A stretch of 10,188 bases of DNA from JBBTVI01 sp038063315 (GTDB lineage Bacteria; Patescibacteriota; Minisyncoccia; Sungbacterales; HO2-52-23). The stretch covers positions 1 through 10,188 of the forward strand of contig JBBTVI010000010.1 in assembly GCA_038063315.1 (NCBI GenBank), given 5' to 3'. Shown here piece after piece: positions 1-5,627 of this stretch; position 1 is the first letter of the stretch, and every line of letters starts with the position of its first letter. A program made the position numbers and the translations under genes. The notes under the pieces are model-generated. The model saw nothing but the letters and a program-made list of their open reading frames with translations, had not been told where the DNA came from and did not search any database.

Positions 1-5
1 CGAAA

Positions 6-58
6 TGGATTGCCGCGCTCCCCCTCGACGGACTCGGGGTCGCTCGCAATGACGGTCT
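6..58. repeat. Partial copy of dispersed REP-like repeat
   Basis: TGGATTGC at 6-13 and CTCGCAATGACGGTCT at 43-58 match the right half of the nested palindrome at 3000-3092, which contains TGGATTGC at 3048-3055 and CTCGCAATGACGGTCT from 3081. The left half would lie outside the window. The middle differs between copies. This motif (GTCATTGCGAG...GAAGCAATC) is a known type of dispersed intergenic repeat in many bacteria; I see no coding capacity in it. Confidence 0.7.
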
Positions 59-81
59 GCGAGGGATTACCGCCCACCCTG

Positions 82-110
82 TTGACAGCAAGGATAAAAT
101 CGCGTAAATT
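82..110 (+). promoter_or_regulatory. Sigma70-type promoter for the infC operon
   Basis: A perfect -35 box TTGACA (82-87) is followed after exactly 17 bases by TAAATT (105-110), a 4/6 match to the -10 consensus. Transcription would start near 117, leaving about 69 nt before the most likely infC start. A second -10-like TATAAA at 165-170 could give a much shorter leader. Nothing else between 60 and 185 looks coding except a possible 17-codon leader ORF at 116-169. Confidence 0.55.
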
Positions 111-185
111 AGACGATGAACTCTGGAAATTGCCTTTTGAAATGCGCCAGATTCGGCTACATAGTATAAATTATTTTTTCGCACC

Positions 186-845
186 ATCTACCGCCGCTAT
201 CGCATAAATCAATATATCCGCCATTCTCCGGTCCGCGTCATTGACGAGGAGGGAAAAAATCTCGGCGTCATTGAGACCGCCACGGCGCTCCGCACGGCGC
301 AGGAGCGCGGACTTGACCTTATTGAAATCGCGCCAAACGCCCCTGTTCCCGTCTGCCGGATTATGGATTTCGGCAAATTCAAGTACGACCGCGAGAAGGG
401 AGAACGCGAACGCAACAAGCGCCAGGTTGAGGCCGAAGTGAAACGCATTCGCATCGGATTTACAACCGGCGCGCACGATCTGGACCTGCGCGCGCGTCAA
501 ATTGAGAATTTTATGGAGCGGGGCGCGAAAATACGCATCGAGATGCGCCTGCGGGGCCGCGAAAAAGCCCTTGGGGCGGTTGCCCTGCAAAAATTCTCCA
601 CGTTCCTCGGGTTAATCCGGATACCCCACCAGATGGAGTTTCCGCCGAAAAGAACCCCTCAAGGCATCCAGACCACTATTTTTAAAGCGCTGATAAAACA
701 CCATGGCGAGAAAAGCAGTACTCAAACGCATCAAAATCACGAAAACGGGTCGCGTTCTGCACCGGCCGGCGGGCCTGGACCACTTCAACGCGAAGTCCTC
801 CCGCGCGAGCCAGATCAAACGCAAACGGATGGCCGGATTTTATAA
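186..845 (+). CDS. infC: Translation initiation factor IF-3 (non-canonical start, extended C-terminus)
   Basis: IF-3 binds the 30S subunit, keeps it apart from 50S and checks start-codon and initiator-tRNA pairing. The frame gives family motifs: RINQYIR, then VRVIDEEGKNLGV, GLDLIEIAP, VCRIMDFGKFKY (N-domain and linker), then LRGRE and PPKRTPQG of the C-domain. The frame is open from 165, after TAG at 162-164, and the first ATG is at 363, too late because it removes the N-domain. No ATG, GTG or TTG occurs before it. I place the start at ATC 186 (giving M-YRRYRINQYIR); ATA 204 is the alternative. IF-3 genes are known for rare starts, such as AUU in E. coli, which support autoregulation. The frame ends at 845, inside rpmI, giving about 219 residues where about 170 is usual. 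The last ~50 residues do not look like IF-3; a +1 slip near 679-686 would end the protein at TGA 691-693. First gene of infC-rpmI-rplT. Confidence 0.9.
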   Translation: MYRRYRINQYIRHSPVRVIDEEGKNLGVIETATALRTAQERGLDLIEIAPNAPVPVCRIMDFGKFKYDREKGERERNKRQVEAEVKRIRIGFTTGAHDLDLRARQIENFMERGAKIRIEMRLRGREKALGAVALQKFSTFLGLIRIPHQMEFPPKRTPQGIQTTIFKALIKHHGEKSSTQTHQNHENGSRSAPAGGPGPLQREVLPREPDQTQTDGRIL

Positions 846-888
846 AACAACCGCAAAAAAATTGATGCAATATTGCGCCACAAGATGA
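703..888 (+). CDS. rpmI: 50S ribosomal protein L35
   Basis: A 61-residue, very basic protein of usual L35 length. It contains KRIKITKTGRVLHRPAG and HFNAKSSRASQIKRKR, the L35 pattern seen in Patescibacteria-like sequences (from memory). L35 is a small structural protein of the large subunit. ATG 703 follows in-frame TGA-TAA at 691-696, so the frame is closed just upstream and the start is well fixed. There is no clear Shine-Dalgarno site; translation may be coupled to infC, whose frame runs over this start. It lies between infC and rplT, the standard bacterial order, with an unusual 82-base AT-rich gap before rplT. Confidence 0.9.
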   Translation: MARKAVLKRIKITKTGRVLHRPAGLDHFNAKSSRASQIKRKRMAGFYKTTAKKLMQYCATR

Positions 889-895
889 CGGGTAT

Positions 896-957
896 TATGG
901 GACTGGTATTATGTATTATCGGAATAAATTTCTATAATACATAATACATATCCCATA
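896..957 (+). repeat. Long inverted repeat between rpmI and rplT
   Basis: GTATTATGTATTAT (906-919) and ATAATACATAATAC (934-947) are perfect 14-bp complements around a 14-nt loop. An outer 7-bp stem, TATGGGA (896-902) with TCCCATA (951-957), is separated by a 3x3 internal loop. GGTATTATG also occurs as a direct repeat at 891-899 and 905-913. The stretch is much richer in AT than its flanks and holds a perfect TATAAT (933-938) inside the right arm, without a good -35. It has no U-tract, so it is not a typical terminator. A role in rplT control is possible, since L20 represses its own operon in other bacteria, but the sequence does not prove this. Confidence 0.75.
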
Positions 958-970
958 CACTATTTATTGC

Positions 971-1321
971 ATGGTTCGAGTCAAACGCGGCGTCGCCGCG
1001 CACAAAAAACGAGAACGCCTCCTCAAACACGCAAAGGGATTCATGTGGGGAAGAAAGTCCAAAGAGCGGTCGGCCAAAGACGCGCTACTTCATGCATGGT
1101 CTCACGCATTCAGAGGACGAAAACTGCGTAAGCGCAGCGCCCGGCGGCTGTGGCAGGTCAAAATCAACGCCGGAGCGCGCATAGAGGATATGTCCTACAG
1201 CAAATTCATTGCTCTCTTGAAAAAACGCGGCGTCATCCTTGACCGCAAAATCCTTTCGACTATCGCCGAGAAACACCCCGCGGTTTTTGAACATATTGCA
1301 AAAGAAGTACACGCATCGTAA
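971..1321 (+). CDS. rplT: 50S ribosomal protein L20
   Basis: A 116-residue basic protein, the usual L20 length. It begins MVRVKRGVAAHKKRERLLKHAKGF, followed by the family block of AWSHAFRGRKLRKRSARRLWQVKINAGAR and SYSKFIALLKKRGVILDRKILSTIA. L20 binds 23S rRNA early in 50S assembly and in studied bacteria represses its own operon. No Shine-Dalgarno site precedes ATG 971; a -10-like TACACT (956-961) ends 9 nt before the start, so the mRNA may be leaderless from a local promoter in addition to the operon transcript. The gene is last in the cluster and is followed by a strong terminator at 1345-1376. Confidence 0.96.
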   Translation: MVRVKRGVAAHKKRERLLKHAKGFMWGRKSKERSAKDALLHAWSHAFRGRKLRKRSARRLWQVKINAGARIEDMSYSKFIALLKKRGVILDRKILSTIAEKHPAVFEHIAKEVHAS

Positions 1322-1344
1322 CACACGATTCACAATCCGCATTG

Positions 1345-1376
1345 AAAAACCCGTCCGCTTCCGCAGACGGGTTTTT
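1345..1376. terminator. Bidirectional rho-independent terminator
   Basis: AAAAACCCGTC (1345-1355) pairs perfectly with GACGGGTTTTT (1366-1376), giving an 11-bp stem with a 10-nt loop. The A5/T5 ends provide a U-tract on either strand. It lies between the convergent rplT (+) and purF (-) and can serve both. Confidence 0.9.
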
Positions 1377-1412
1377 GATTCTCCAACATAATAGCGTATC
1401 AAAATACAAAAT

Positions 1413-2846
1413 TCAATCCACATCCACCGGAATATGCCTGCGGCCGCCGAGAAAACAGGCGTCGCAAAAGTTGTCCGTGCCGATAGCGCCGTAACCTGAA
1501 AGAACCGGCGGAGTCGCGACAATCGCGCGTTTCGCCTCCTCAAGAGTCAGAAACGCAAGGGAGCCCAGACGGCCTCCGACTGTGCGGTTAATATCCGTCC
1601 GGATGGCCTCCAAATCGCCTCCGTAATCCCGCGCGATAAGCCGCCTGTGATCCGACGACGTAGGCGTGCCGTAGTAGCACGGCCGCGTAATCATGGGAGA
1701 CGGAATCGCGACGTGAATCTCCCGGGCCCCGGCCTCCACGCAAATAGTGATCACGTTCCGGATCGTATCCGACGCAAACAGCGTATCATCTACAAGGACC
1801 ACGCGTCGGTCCCTCAGCGCCTCAAAATCCGCGTCATACTTCAGGCGGTATCTTTCCGCCCGCTCATCCACGGCATGATAAAAAATACGGCCGCTTTGGT
1901 GGTACCGGATAATACCCTGCACATAAGGGATTCCCGTTGCGGCCGAATATCCGATCCCCGCGCTAACGCCAGAGTCCGGTACGCCGACAACAATATCAGC
2001 CGGAGGCCGATACCTCGCCCCAAGTTCATACCCCAACCGCTCGCGAATGCTGCGGACGGTTCTACCCAGAACGATCGTCGTCGGATACATGGAGTAGAGC
2101 AATTCGATCATGCAAAACCGCAGCGCGCGTGGTATATCCGGCGGAGCCGCGATAGAATGCGACTCAACGGACAAATCGCTTCCGCGGACCACGACCATTT
2201 CGCCCGGCGCGACTTCGCGCATATCCCTCGGACGAAGGCCCAGGCACACGAGCGCGGAACTCTCCGATGCAAAGCAGACAGAATTCTCCTGCCATCCGCC
2301 CATAAAGAGCGGCCTGTTGCCCGTCACATCCCGGACCGCATACACGGCGTTATCATAAAGAATCAAAAGAGAGTATGTTCCTTTGATGACAGAAAACGCG
2401 TACTGCAAAGCGGACAGAAAATCCGTTGTCGGCGCCGTCTCAATAAGGCCTGCAATAAATTTGGTATCCGCGCTCACCTCCGGCTGGTAATTGCGGAATT
2501 GCTCCTCGAGTCCGTTCCGGCAGCTGATTTCGCCGTTATGGACAATGTAGCCCCGTTTTCCACGGAACAAAAACGCGAGAGGATGGATATTTTTTGCGCT
2601 CAATTCCCCATGCGTCGCCCACCGCACATGCGCGATGCCAATATTGCCATGCAGATACGCGAGTTTCTCCCGCGTAAAAATCTCCGTGAAATTTCCCATC
2701 CCCTTTACGGGCAAATATCGGCACTCATCCGCGTCCCAAACCACCATGCCCGCGCTCCGGTGCGACCGGTGCTGCTGCTTATATCCGAGACAAAACAACC
2801 CCATCACCGCATCGCCAGTGGAGACCATGCCTGCAATACCGCACAT
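1413..2846 (-). CDS. purF: Amidophosphoribosyltransferase, [4Fe-4S] type, with unusual PRPP loop
   Basis: PurF uses glutamine and PRPP to make 5-phosphoribosylamine, the first step of purine synthesis. 477 residues. The N-terminal class II glutaminase has Cys2 (after Met removal), HVRW (R75), HNGE (N104, G105) and SADT (D127). The phosphoribosyltransferase half follows, with GIP and VVLVDD at 349-354. Cys245, Cys390, Cys461 and Cys464 match the four iron-sulfur ligands of Bacillus-type PurF; unlike that enzyme there is no propeptide before the catalytic Cys. The PRPP loop reads VDDTLFASDT instead of the usual VDDSIVRGTT, so the Arg-Gly is lost; substrate binding may be altered. Start: ATG 2846 with a Shine-Dalgarno-like AAAGGGGG. 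No other pur gene is in the window. Family assignment is sure, exact activity less so. Confidence 0.9.
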   Translation of the reverse strand: MCGIAGMVSTGDAVMGLFCLGYKQQHRSHRSAGMVVWDADECRYLPVKGMGNFTEIFTREKLAYLHGNIGIAHVRWATHGELSAKNIHPLAFLFRGKRGYIVHNGEISCRNGLEEQFRNYQPEVSADTKFIAGLIETAPTTDFLSALQYAFSVIKGTYSLLILYDNAVYAVRDVTGNRPLFMGGWQENSVCFASESSALVCLGLRPRDMREVAPGEMVVVRGSDLSVESHSIAAPPDIPRALRFCMIELLYSMYPTTIVLGRTVRSIRERLGYELGARYRPPADIVVGVPDSGVSAGIGYSAATGIPYVQGIIRYHQSGRIFYHAVDERAERYRLKYDADFEALRDRRVVLVDDTLFASDTIRNVITICVEAGAREIHVAIPSPMITRPCYYGTPTSSDHRRLIARDYGGDLEAIRTDINRTVGGRLGSLAFLTLEEAKRAIVATPPVLSGYGAIGTDNFCDACFLGGRRHIPVDVD

Positions 2847-2850
2847 AGTT

Positions 2851-2858
2851 CCCCCTTT
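2851..2858 (-). promoter_or_regulatory. Shine-Dalgarno site of purF
   Basis: On the - strand AAAGGGGG lies 4 nt before ATG 2846. It fixes the purF start and is the clearest ribosome binding site in a window where most starts have none. Confidence 0.6.
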
Positions 2859-2999
2859 GGTAAAACGCCGCCTGTGTTTTCCAGACCTTGAAACATGGGA
2901 TTCTCAAAGATCGCCTCCTTCCTCGTAGCACGCCGCATCAAAAAATGCAAACGGAAAAAAAGTAATCCCTCACAGCCCTACCGCGATTGCCGCCATATG

Positions 3000-3092
3000 C
3001 GTCATTGCGAGGAGGCCTGCCGTAGGACGACGAAGCAATCCAAATCCTGGATTGCTTCGTCGCTCTGCTGCGCTGCGCTCCTCGCAATGACG
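3000..3092. repeat. Nested palindromic REP-like element
   Basis: Outer arms CGTCATTGCGAGGAG (3000-3014) and CTCCTCGCAATGACG (3078-3092) are perfect 15-bp complements. Inner arms CGACGAAGCAATCCA (3028-3042) and TGGATTGCTTCGTCG (3048-3062) are also perfect, around a 5-nt loop. A further half-site CCTCGCAATGAC lies at 3113-3124, and a partial copy at 6-58. It occupies most of the 306-base gap between the NUDIX gene and purF. The remainder (2859-2999 and 3125-3152) holds no gene that I can support. Confidence 0.9.
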
Positions 3093-3152
3093 GTCTCTCT
3101 GAATTTCGGATTCCTCGCAATGACTTTTTCAACGGCTTCTTATCTCCAACCT

Positions 3153-3620
3153 CTATCCTCCTACCTCGCGGAATTTCTGCAAAAACCCCTCCGCCTTCTC
3201 CACTGCCTCCTTTACGGGCTTGAGCGTCAGACGGTCAACCGCCCGATCATGCGCAAGCCATGCAAACTGATCATGTTCCCATGATAGCCGGACGGTATCG
3301 CTCGGTGCCTCTCCCAGAAACAACGCAACGAATTTCGGCACTGCCTTTCCCTCGCGGCGCGTAAAATAGCGGATGGTCTCTTTGAAACCCTCAATGATGC
3401 GAACATTCTCCAGCCCCGCCTCTTCTTCGGCCTCGCGCCGCGCCGCAGCAATTCCGGTTTCGCCTTGCTCAAGTCGTCCCTTCGGAACATCCCAAAATTC
3501 GCGCACATTTTTCCCTTTTGCGATGGTGCTTTCATCGCGCGAAGAGCGCAACACCAAATACCGCCTGCCCTGCGGCGTGTTATGAAAAACAATAATACCG
3601 GCGGATCGTTCAACGGGCAT
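3153..3620 (-). CDS. NUDIX hydrolase, Ap4A-hydrolase-like
   Basis: A 155-residue, soluble, single-domain protein. A full NUDIX box runs from G48 to L70: G-x5-E54-x7-R62-E63-A-E-E66-E67-A-G69-L, with every metal-binding glutamate present. The flanks FWDVPKGRLEQGE before the box, the Y-F segment and PKFVALFLGE after it, and LSWEHDQFAWL near 112-122 resemble asymmetric diadenosine tetraphosphate hydrolases, which split Ap4A into ATP and AMP. Other NUDIX substrates cannot be excluded. ATG 3618-3620 overlaps the last 11 bases of polX (ATGCCCGTTGA), so the two are almost certainly co-transcribed and translationally coupled. A joint role in nucleotide clean-up and repair is an inference from that pairing. 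Confidence 0.92.
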   Translation of the reverse strand: MPVERSAGIIVFHNTPQGRRYLVLRSSRDESTIAKGKNVREFWDVPKGRLEQGETGIAAARREAEEEAGLENVRIIEGFKETIRYFTRREGKAVPKFVALFLGEAPSDTVRLSWEHDQFAWLAHDRAVDRLTLKPVKEAVEKAEGFLQKFREVGG

Positions 3621-5418
3621 GTTTTAATGCGCGTAAAAACTCCTTCAGCGGTTTTGTATTCACAATGTCTTTTTTCTCGGCCCAGCCGCGGCGGGCCTGG
3701 GCGATACCGAGCTCCAGATGCGCGAAGTGCTGCGTCGCATGGGCATCGGAATCAATCGCCATTTTGACGCCCGCGTCCACGCATTTCCGGATATACTCGT
3801 CCCTGATGTCGAGCCGCGAGGGATACGCATCAATCTCCAGAATGGTCCCTGTTCTTTTTGCGGCGGAGATAATATCATCAATAGCACAATCAATCGGCGC
3901 GCGCTGGGCGATGAGGCGGCCCGTCAGATGGAAAATAATGTCCACATGGGGGTTTTCCATCGCACGGATGACCCGCCGCGTCTCTTCCGCCCGCGTGAGT
4001 TTGAAATGGCTGTGGACTGCGGCGCCGACCACGTCAAGACGCGCGAGCGCCGCATCGGAAATGTCGAGCGCGCCGTCTTTGCCGATATTGACCTCCGCCC
4101 CCTTCAAAAGATAGACGCCAGCCCTCTTTTTATTCAGCCGGTCAATCTCTTGCCCCTGATCCGCAAGCTTTTTTTCATCCGCGCCGCCGGTCATCGCAAG
4201 CGATTTCGTGTGATCCGTGATCGCGATATACTCAAGCCCCGCGGCTTTTGCCGCGCGCGCCATTTCTTCAATGGAATTTTCTCCGTCGGTCCAATCCGTC
4301 TGTACCTGCAGATCGCCCCTGAGGTCGCTATATCCGATAAGATTAGGTAATTTTTTTTGGCGAGCCGCCTCAATCTCTCCCACATCCTCTCTCAGTTCCG
4401 GTTCAATATATACAAGGCCTAACTTTTCATACAGTTCCTCTTCCGTCTTACCCGCAATTTGTTTTTCCTTACTTTTGCCTTTTACATTGTAATTTTGACT
4501 TTTGACCTGCACTTTTTCCGCCGAAGGCGGATCCGCCTTCGGCGGAGATTTTTGAATTTCAAAAAGTCCGTACTCATTCAGCTTCCATCCTTTTTTGACC
4601 GCAATCTCGCGGAGGCGAATGTTGTGCGCTTTGGAGCCCGTGAAATAATTAAGCGCGGCGCCGAATGACTCCGCGGGCACGATGCGGAGGTCCGCATCAA
4701 GCCCGTTTTTCAGACGCACCGCCGCCTTGGTGGAGCCCGACGCATAGACATGATCAACCTCGGCGAGCGCAAGAAATCGCTTCATCGCGTCCGGGGGTCT
4801 TACCGCAACAACCAAAATATCAATGTCACCAATGGTTTCTTTACGACGTCGCACTGATCCGGCGACAATCGCGCGCTCGACGTCCGGGAAATTCCCGATT
4901 TCTTTTTCAAAAGCGCGGATCTCCGGAAGAATGAACCCCAGAACCGCGCGGCCTTGCGCTTTTTTCAAAAACGCGATCCCTTCAAGAATTTTTTCCTCGG
5001 ACCGGGTGCCGAAATGCGGCAAACCCCGGATTTTTCCCGTCCGCGCCGCGCGCTCCAGATCGCGCAAGTTCCGTACCCCGAGTTTTTCCCAGAGCGCCTT
5101 GATCATCTTCGGCCCCACGCCCTCAATCGCCATTAACTCTCCGATTTTGACCGGCGTCTTTTTTTTCAGCCGGTCGTATTCCGGGAAAAACCCCTTTTTG
5201 AGAAGCGCTAAAATATGAAAAGCGATTCCCTTCCCAACGCCGGGGATTTTTTCGAGCGCGGCTTCGCCGCCCCTTGCGTACAGCGCGGCGACTTCTTCAT
5301 CCGATGCGCTGATTGCTTCCGCCGCCTTCTCATAAGCGCGCGGCTTGAACGCCACGCCCTCCATTTCGTAGAGCGCGGCCATTTCAAATAAAATGGTTGC
5401 AATTTCCTTATTCGTCAT
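3610..5418 (-). CDS. polX: DNA polymerase/3'-5' exonuclease PolX
   Basis: A base-excision-repair type gap-filling polymerase fused to a PHP phosphoesterase. An upstream GTG at 5451 is in frame, but it lies inside an inverted-repeat element; ATG 5418 gives the family-like start MTNKEIATILFEMA (602 aa). Numbered from GTG 5451: helix-hairpin-helix motifs IPGVGKG (69-75) and IEGVGPK (109-115); polymerase motif GSVRRR and catalytic GDID (D209, D211) plus D254; a Lys-rich linker at about 300-335; PHP domain from 375. PHP ligands H414, E453, H480, H508, D569 and H571 are visible, but the usual first HxH is Q382-V-Q384, so exonuclease activity may be reduced. The linker contains a perfect 28-bp palindrome. 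No Shine-Dalgarno; TATTCT (5429-5434, - strand) ends 10 nt upstream. Overlaps the NUDIX gene by 11 bases. Confidence 0.95.
   Translation of the reverse strand: MTNKEIATILFEMAALYEMEGVAFKPRAYEKAAEAISASDEEVAALYARGGEAALEKIPGVGKGIAFHILALLKKGFFPEYDRLKKKTPVKIGELMAIEGVGPKMIKALWEKLGVRNLRDLERAARTGKIRGLPHFGTRSEEKILEGIAFLKKAQGRAVLGFILPEIRAFEKEIGNFPDVERAIVAGSVRRRKETIGDIDILVVAVRPPDAMKRFLALAEVDHVYASGSTKAAVRLKNGLDADLRIVPAESFGAALNYFTGSKAHNIRLREIAVKKGWKLNEYGLFEIQKSPPKADPPSAEKVQVKSQNYNVKGKSKEKQIAGKTEEELYEKLGLVYIEPELREDVGEIEAARQKKLPNLIGYSDLRGDLQVQTDWTDGENSIEEMARAAKAAGLEYIAITDHTKSLAMTGGADEKKLADQGQEIDRLNKKRAGVYLLKGAEVNIGKDGALDISDAALARLDVVGAAVHSHFKLTRAEETRRVIRAMENPHVDIIFHLTGRLIAQRAPIDCAIDDIISAAKRTGTILEIDAYPSRLDIRDEYIRKCVDAGVKMAIDSDAHATQHFAHLELGIAQARRGWAEKKDIVNTKPLKEFLRALKHAR
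4455..4555. repeat. Palindromic insertion inside the polX linker
   Basis: 4518-4545 is a perfect 28-bp palindrome; each half reads CCGCCGAAGGCGGA. Next to it, 4459-4515 is an AT-rich stretch with repeated TTTTGAC/TTTTGCC units, unlike the surrounding GC-rich coding sequence. Together they encode the low-complexity linker PPKADPPSAEKVQVKSQNYN and the Lys-rich residues after it, joining the polymerase and PHP domains without breaking the frame. The gene is about 30 residues longer than the roughly 570 of B. subtilis PolX, in line with an insertion. Confidence 0.75.
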
Positions 5419-5438
5419 GGAAGCCGTAAGAATAGTGG

Positions 5439-5572
5439 GCGTTGCTGACACTTTTGAGACAATGGGAGGCGACAGTTGCTTGGTTCTGATCTCTGAGATC
5501 AGAAACTGTCGCCGACCCTTAGCGAACGGACCGCTGGAGTCCGTGAGCGTGTCGAAAAAGTGTCAGCAACGC
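5439..5572. mobile_element. MITE-like inverted-repeat element upstream of polX
   Basis: Terminal inverted repeats GCGTTGCTGACACTTTT (5439-5455) and AAAAGTGTCAGCAACGC (5556-5572) are perfect over 17 bp. Inside are a hairpin with GGCGACAGTT (5468-5477) pairing AACTGTCGCC (5504-5513) and a second stem 5485-5493 with 5495-5503, and a smaller hairpin ACGGAC (5526-5531) with GTCCGT (5539-5544). There is no transposase and no coding ORF, and I see no clear target duplication. It ends 20 bases before polX ATG 5418 and includes the alternative GTG 5451. It may be a non-autonomous element or a structured polX leader RNA on the - strand. Confidence 0.65.
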
Positions 5573-5594
5573 TCGAAAAGGGTAATGCGGAAAC

Positions 5595-5622
5595 TTGACA
5601 GAAATCCGGGGCGTTCTATAAT
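5595..5622 (+). promoter_or_regulatory. Perfect-consensus sigma70 promoter
   Basis: TTGACA (5595-5600), 16-base spacer, TATAAT (5617-5622); both boxes match the consensus in all six positions. Transcription should start at about 5628-5630. No protein ORF follows; a hairpin terminator lies about 170 bases downstream, so the product is an RNA. Confidence 0.9.
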
Positions 5623-5627
5623 GCGGA

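Noticed and set aside
171..590. 139-codon open frame on the - strand over infC
   Set aside because: The + strand frame carries the IF-3 motifs; the antisense frame shows no recognisable pattern.
682..688. TTTAAAG as a programmed -1 frameshift site in infC
   Set aside because: The heptamer is not in the infC zero frame, and the shift needed to reach the TGA at 691 is +1, not -1.
974..983. GGTTCGAGTC resembling a tRNA T-arm
   Set aside because: It lies at the start of rplT (encoding VRV), and no acceptor, D or anticodon arm can be placed around it.
1647..2891. 414-codon open frame antisense to purF
   Set aside because: It lies opposite a gene with clear PurF motifs, its translation is low-complexity Arg/His/Pro-rich without family features, and long antisense frames are expected in GC-rich coding sequence.
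2784..2907. Possible TTG-started leader ORF before purF, after AAGGAGG on the - strand
   Set aside because: The TTG is 6 nt after AAGGAGG, but the 40-odd codon frame runs into purF out of frame and shows no leader-peptide feature; too weak to call.
3000..3092. CRISPR-like repeat unit
   Set aside because: There is one nested palindrome with no regularly spaced repeats and no cas genes in the window.
3718..4350. 210-codon frame antisense to polX
   Set aside because: It mirrors the conserved PHP domain coding sequence and has no start context or motif of its own.
5451..5451. GTG 5451 as the polX start
   Set aside because: It lies within the left terminal repeat of the 5439-5572 element, the extra 11 residues do not look like PolX, and ATG 5418 gives the family-like N-terminus.
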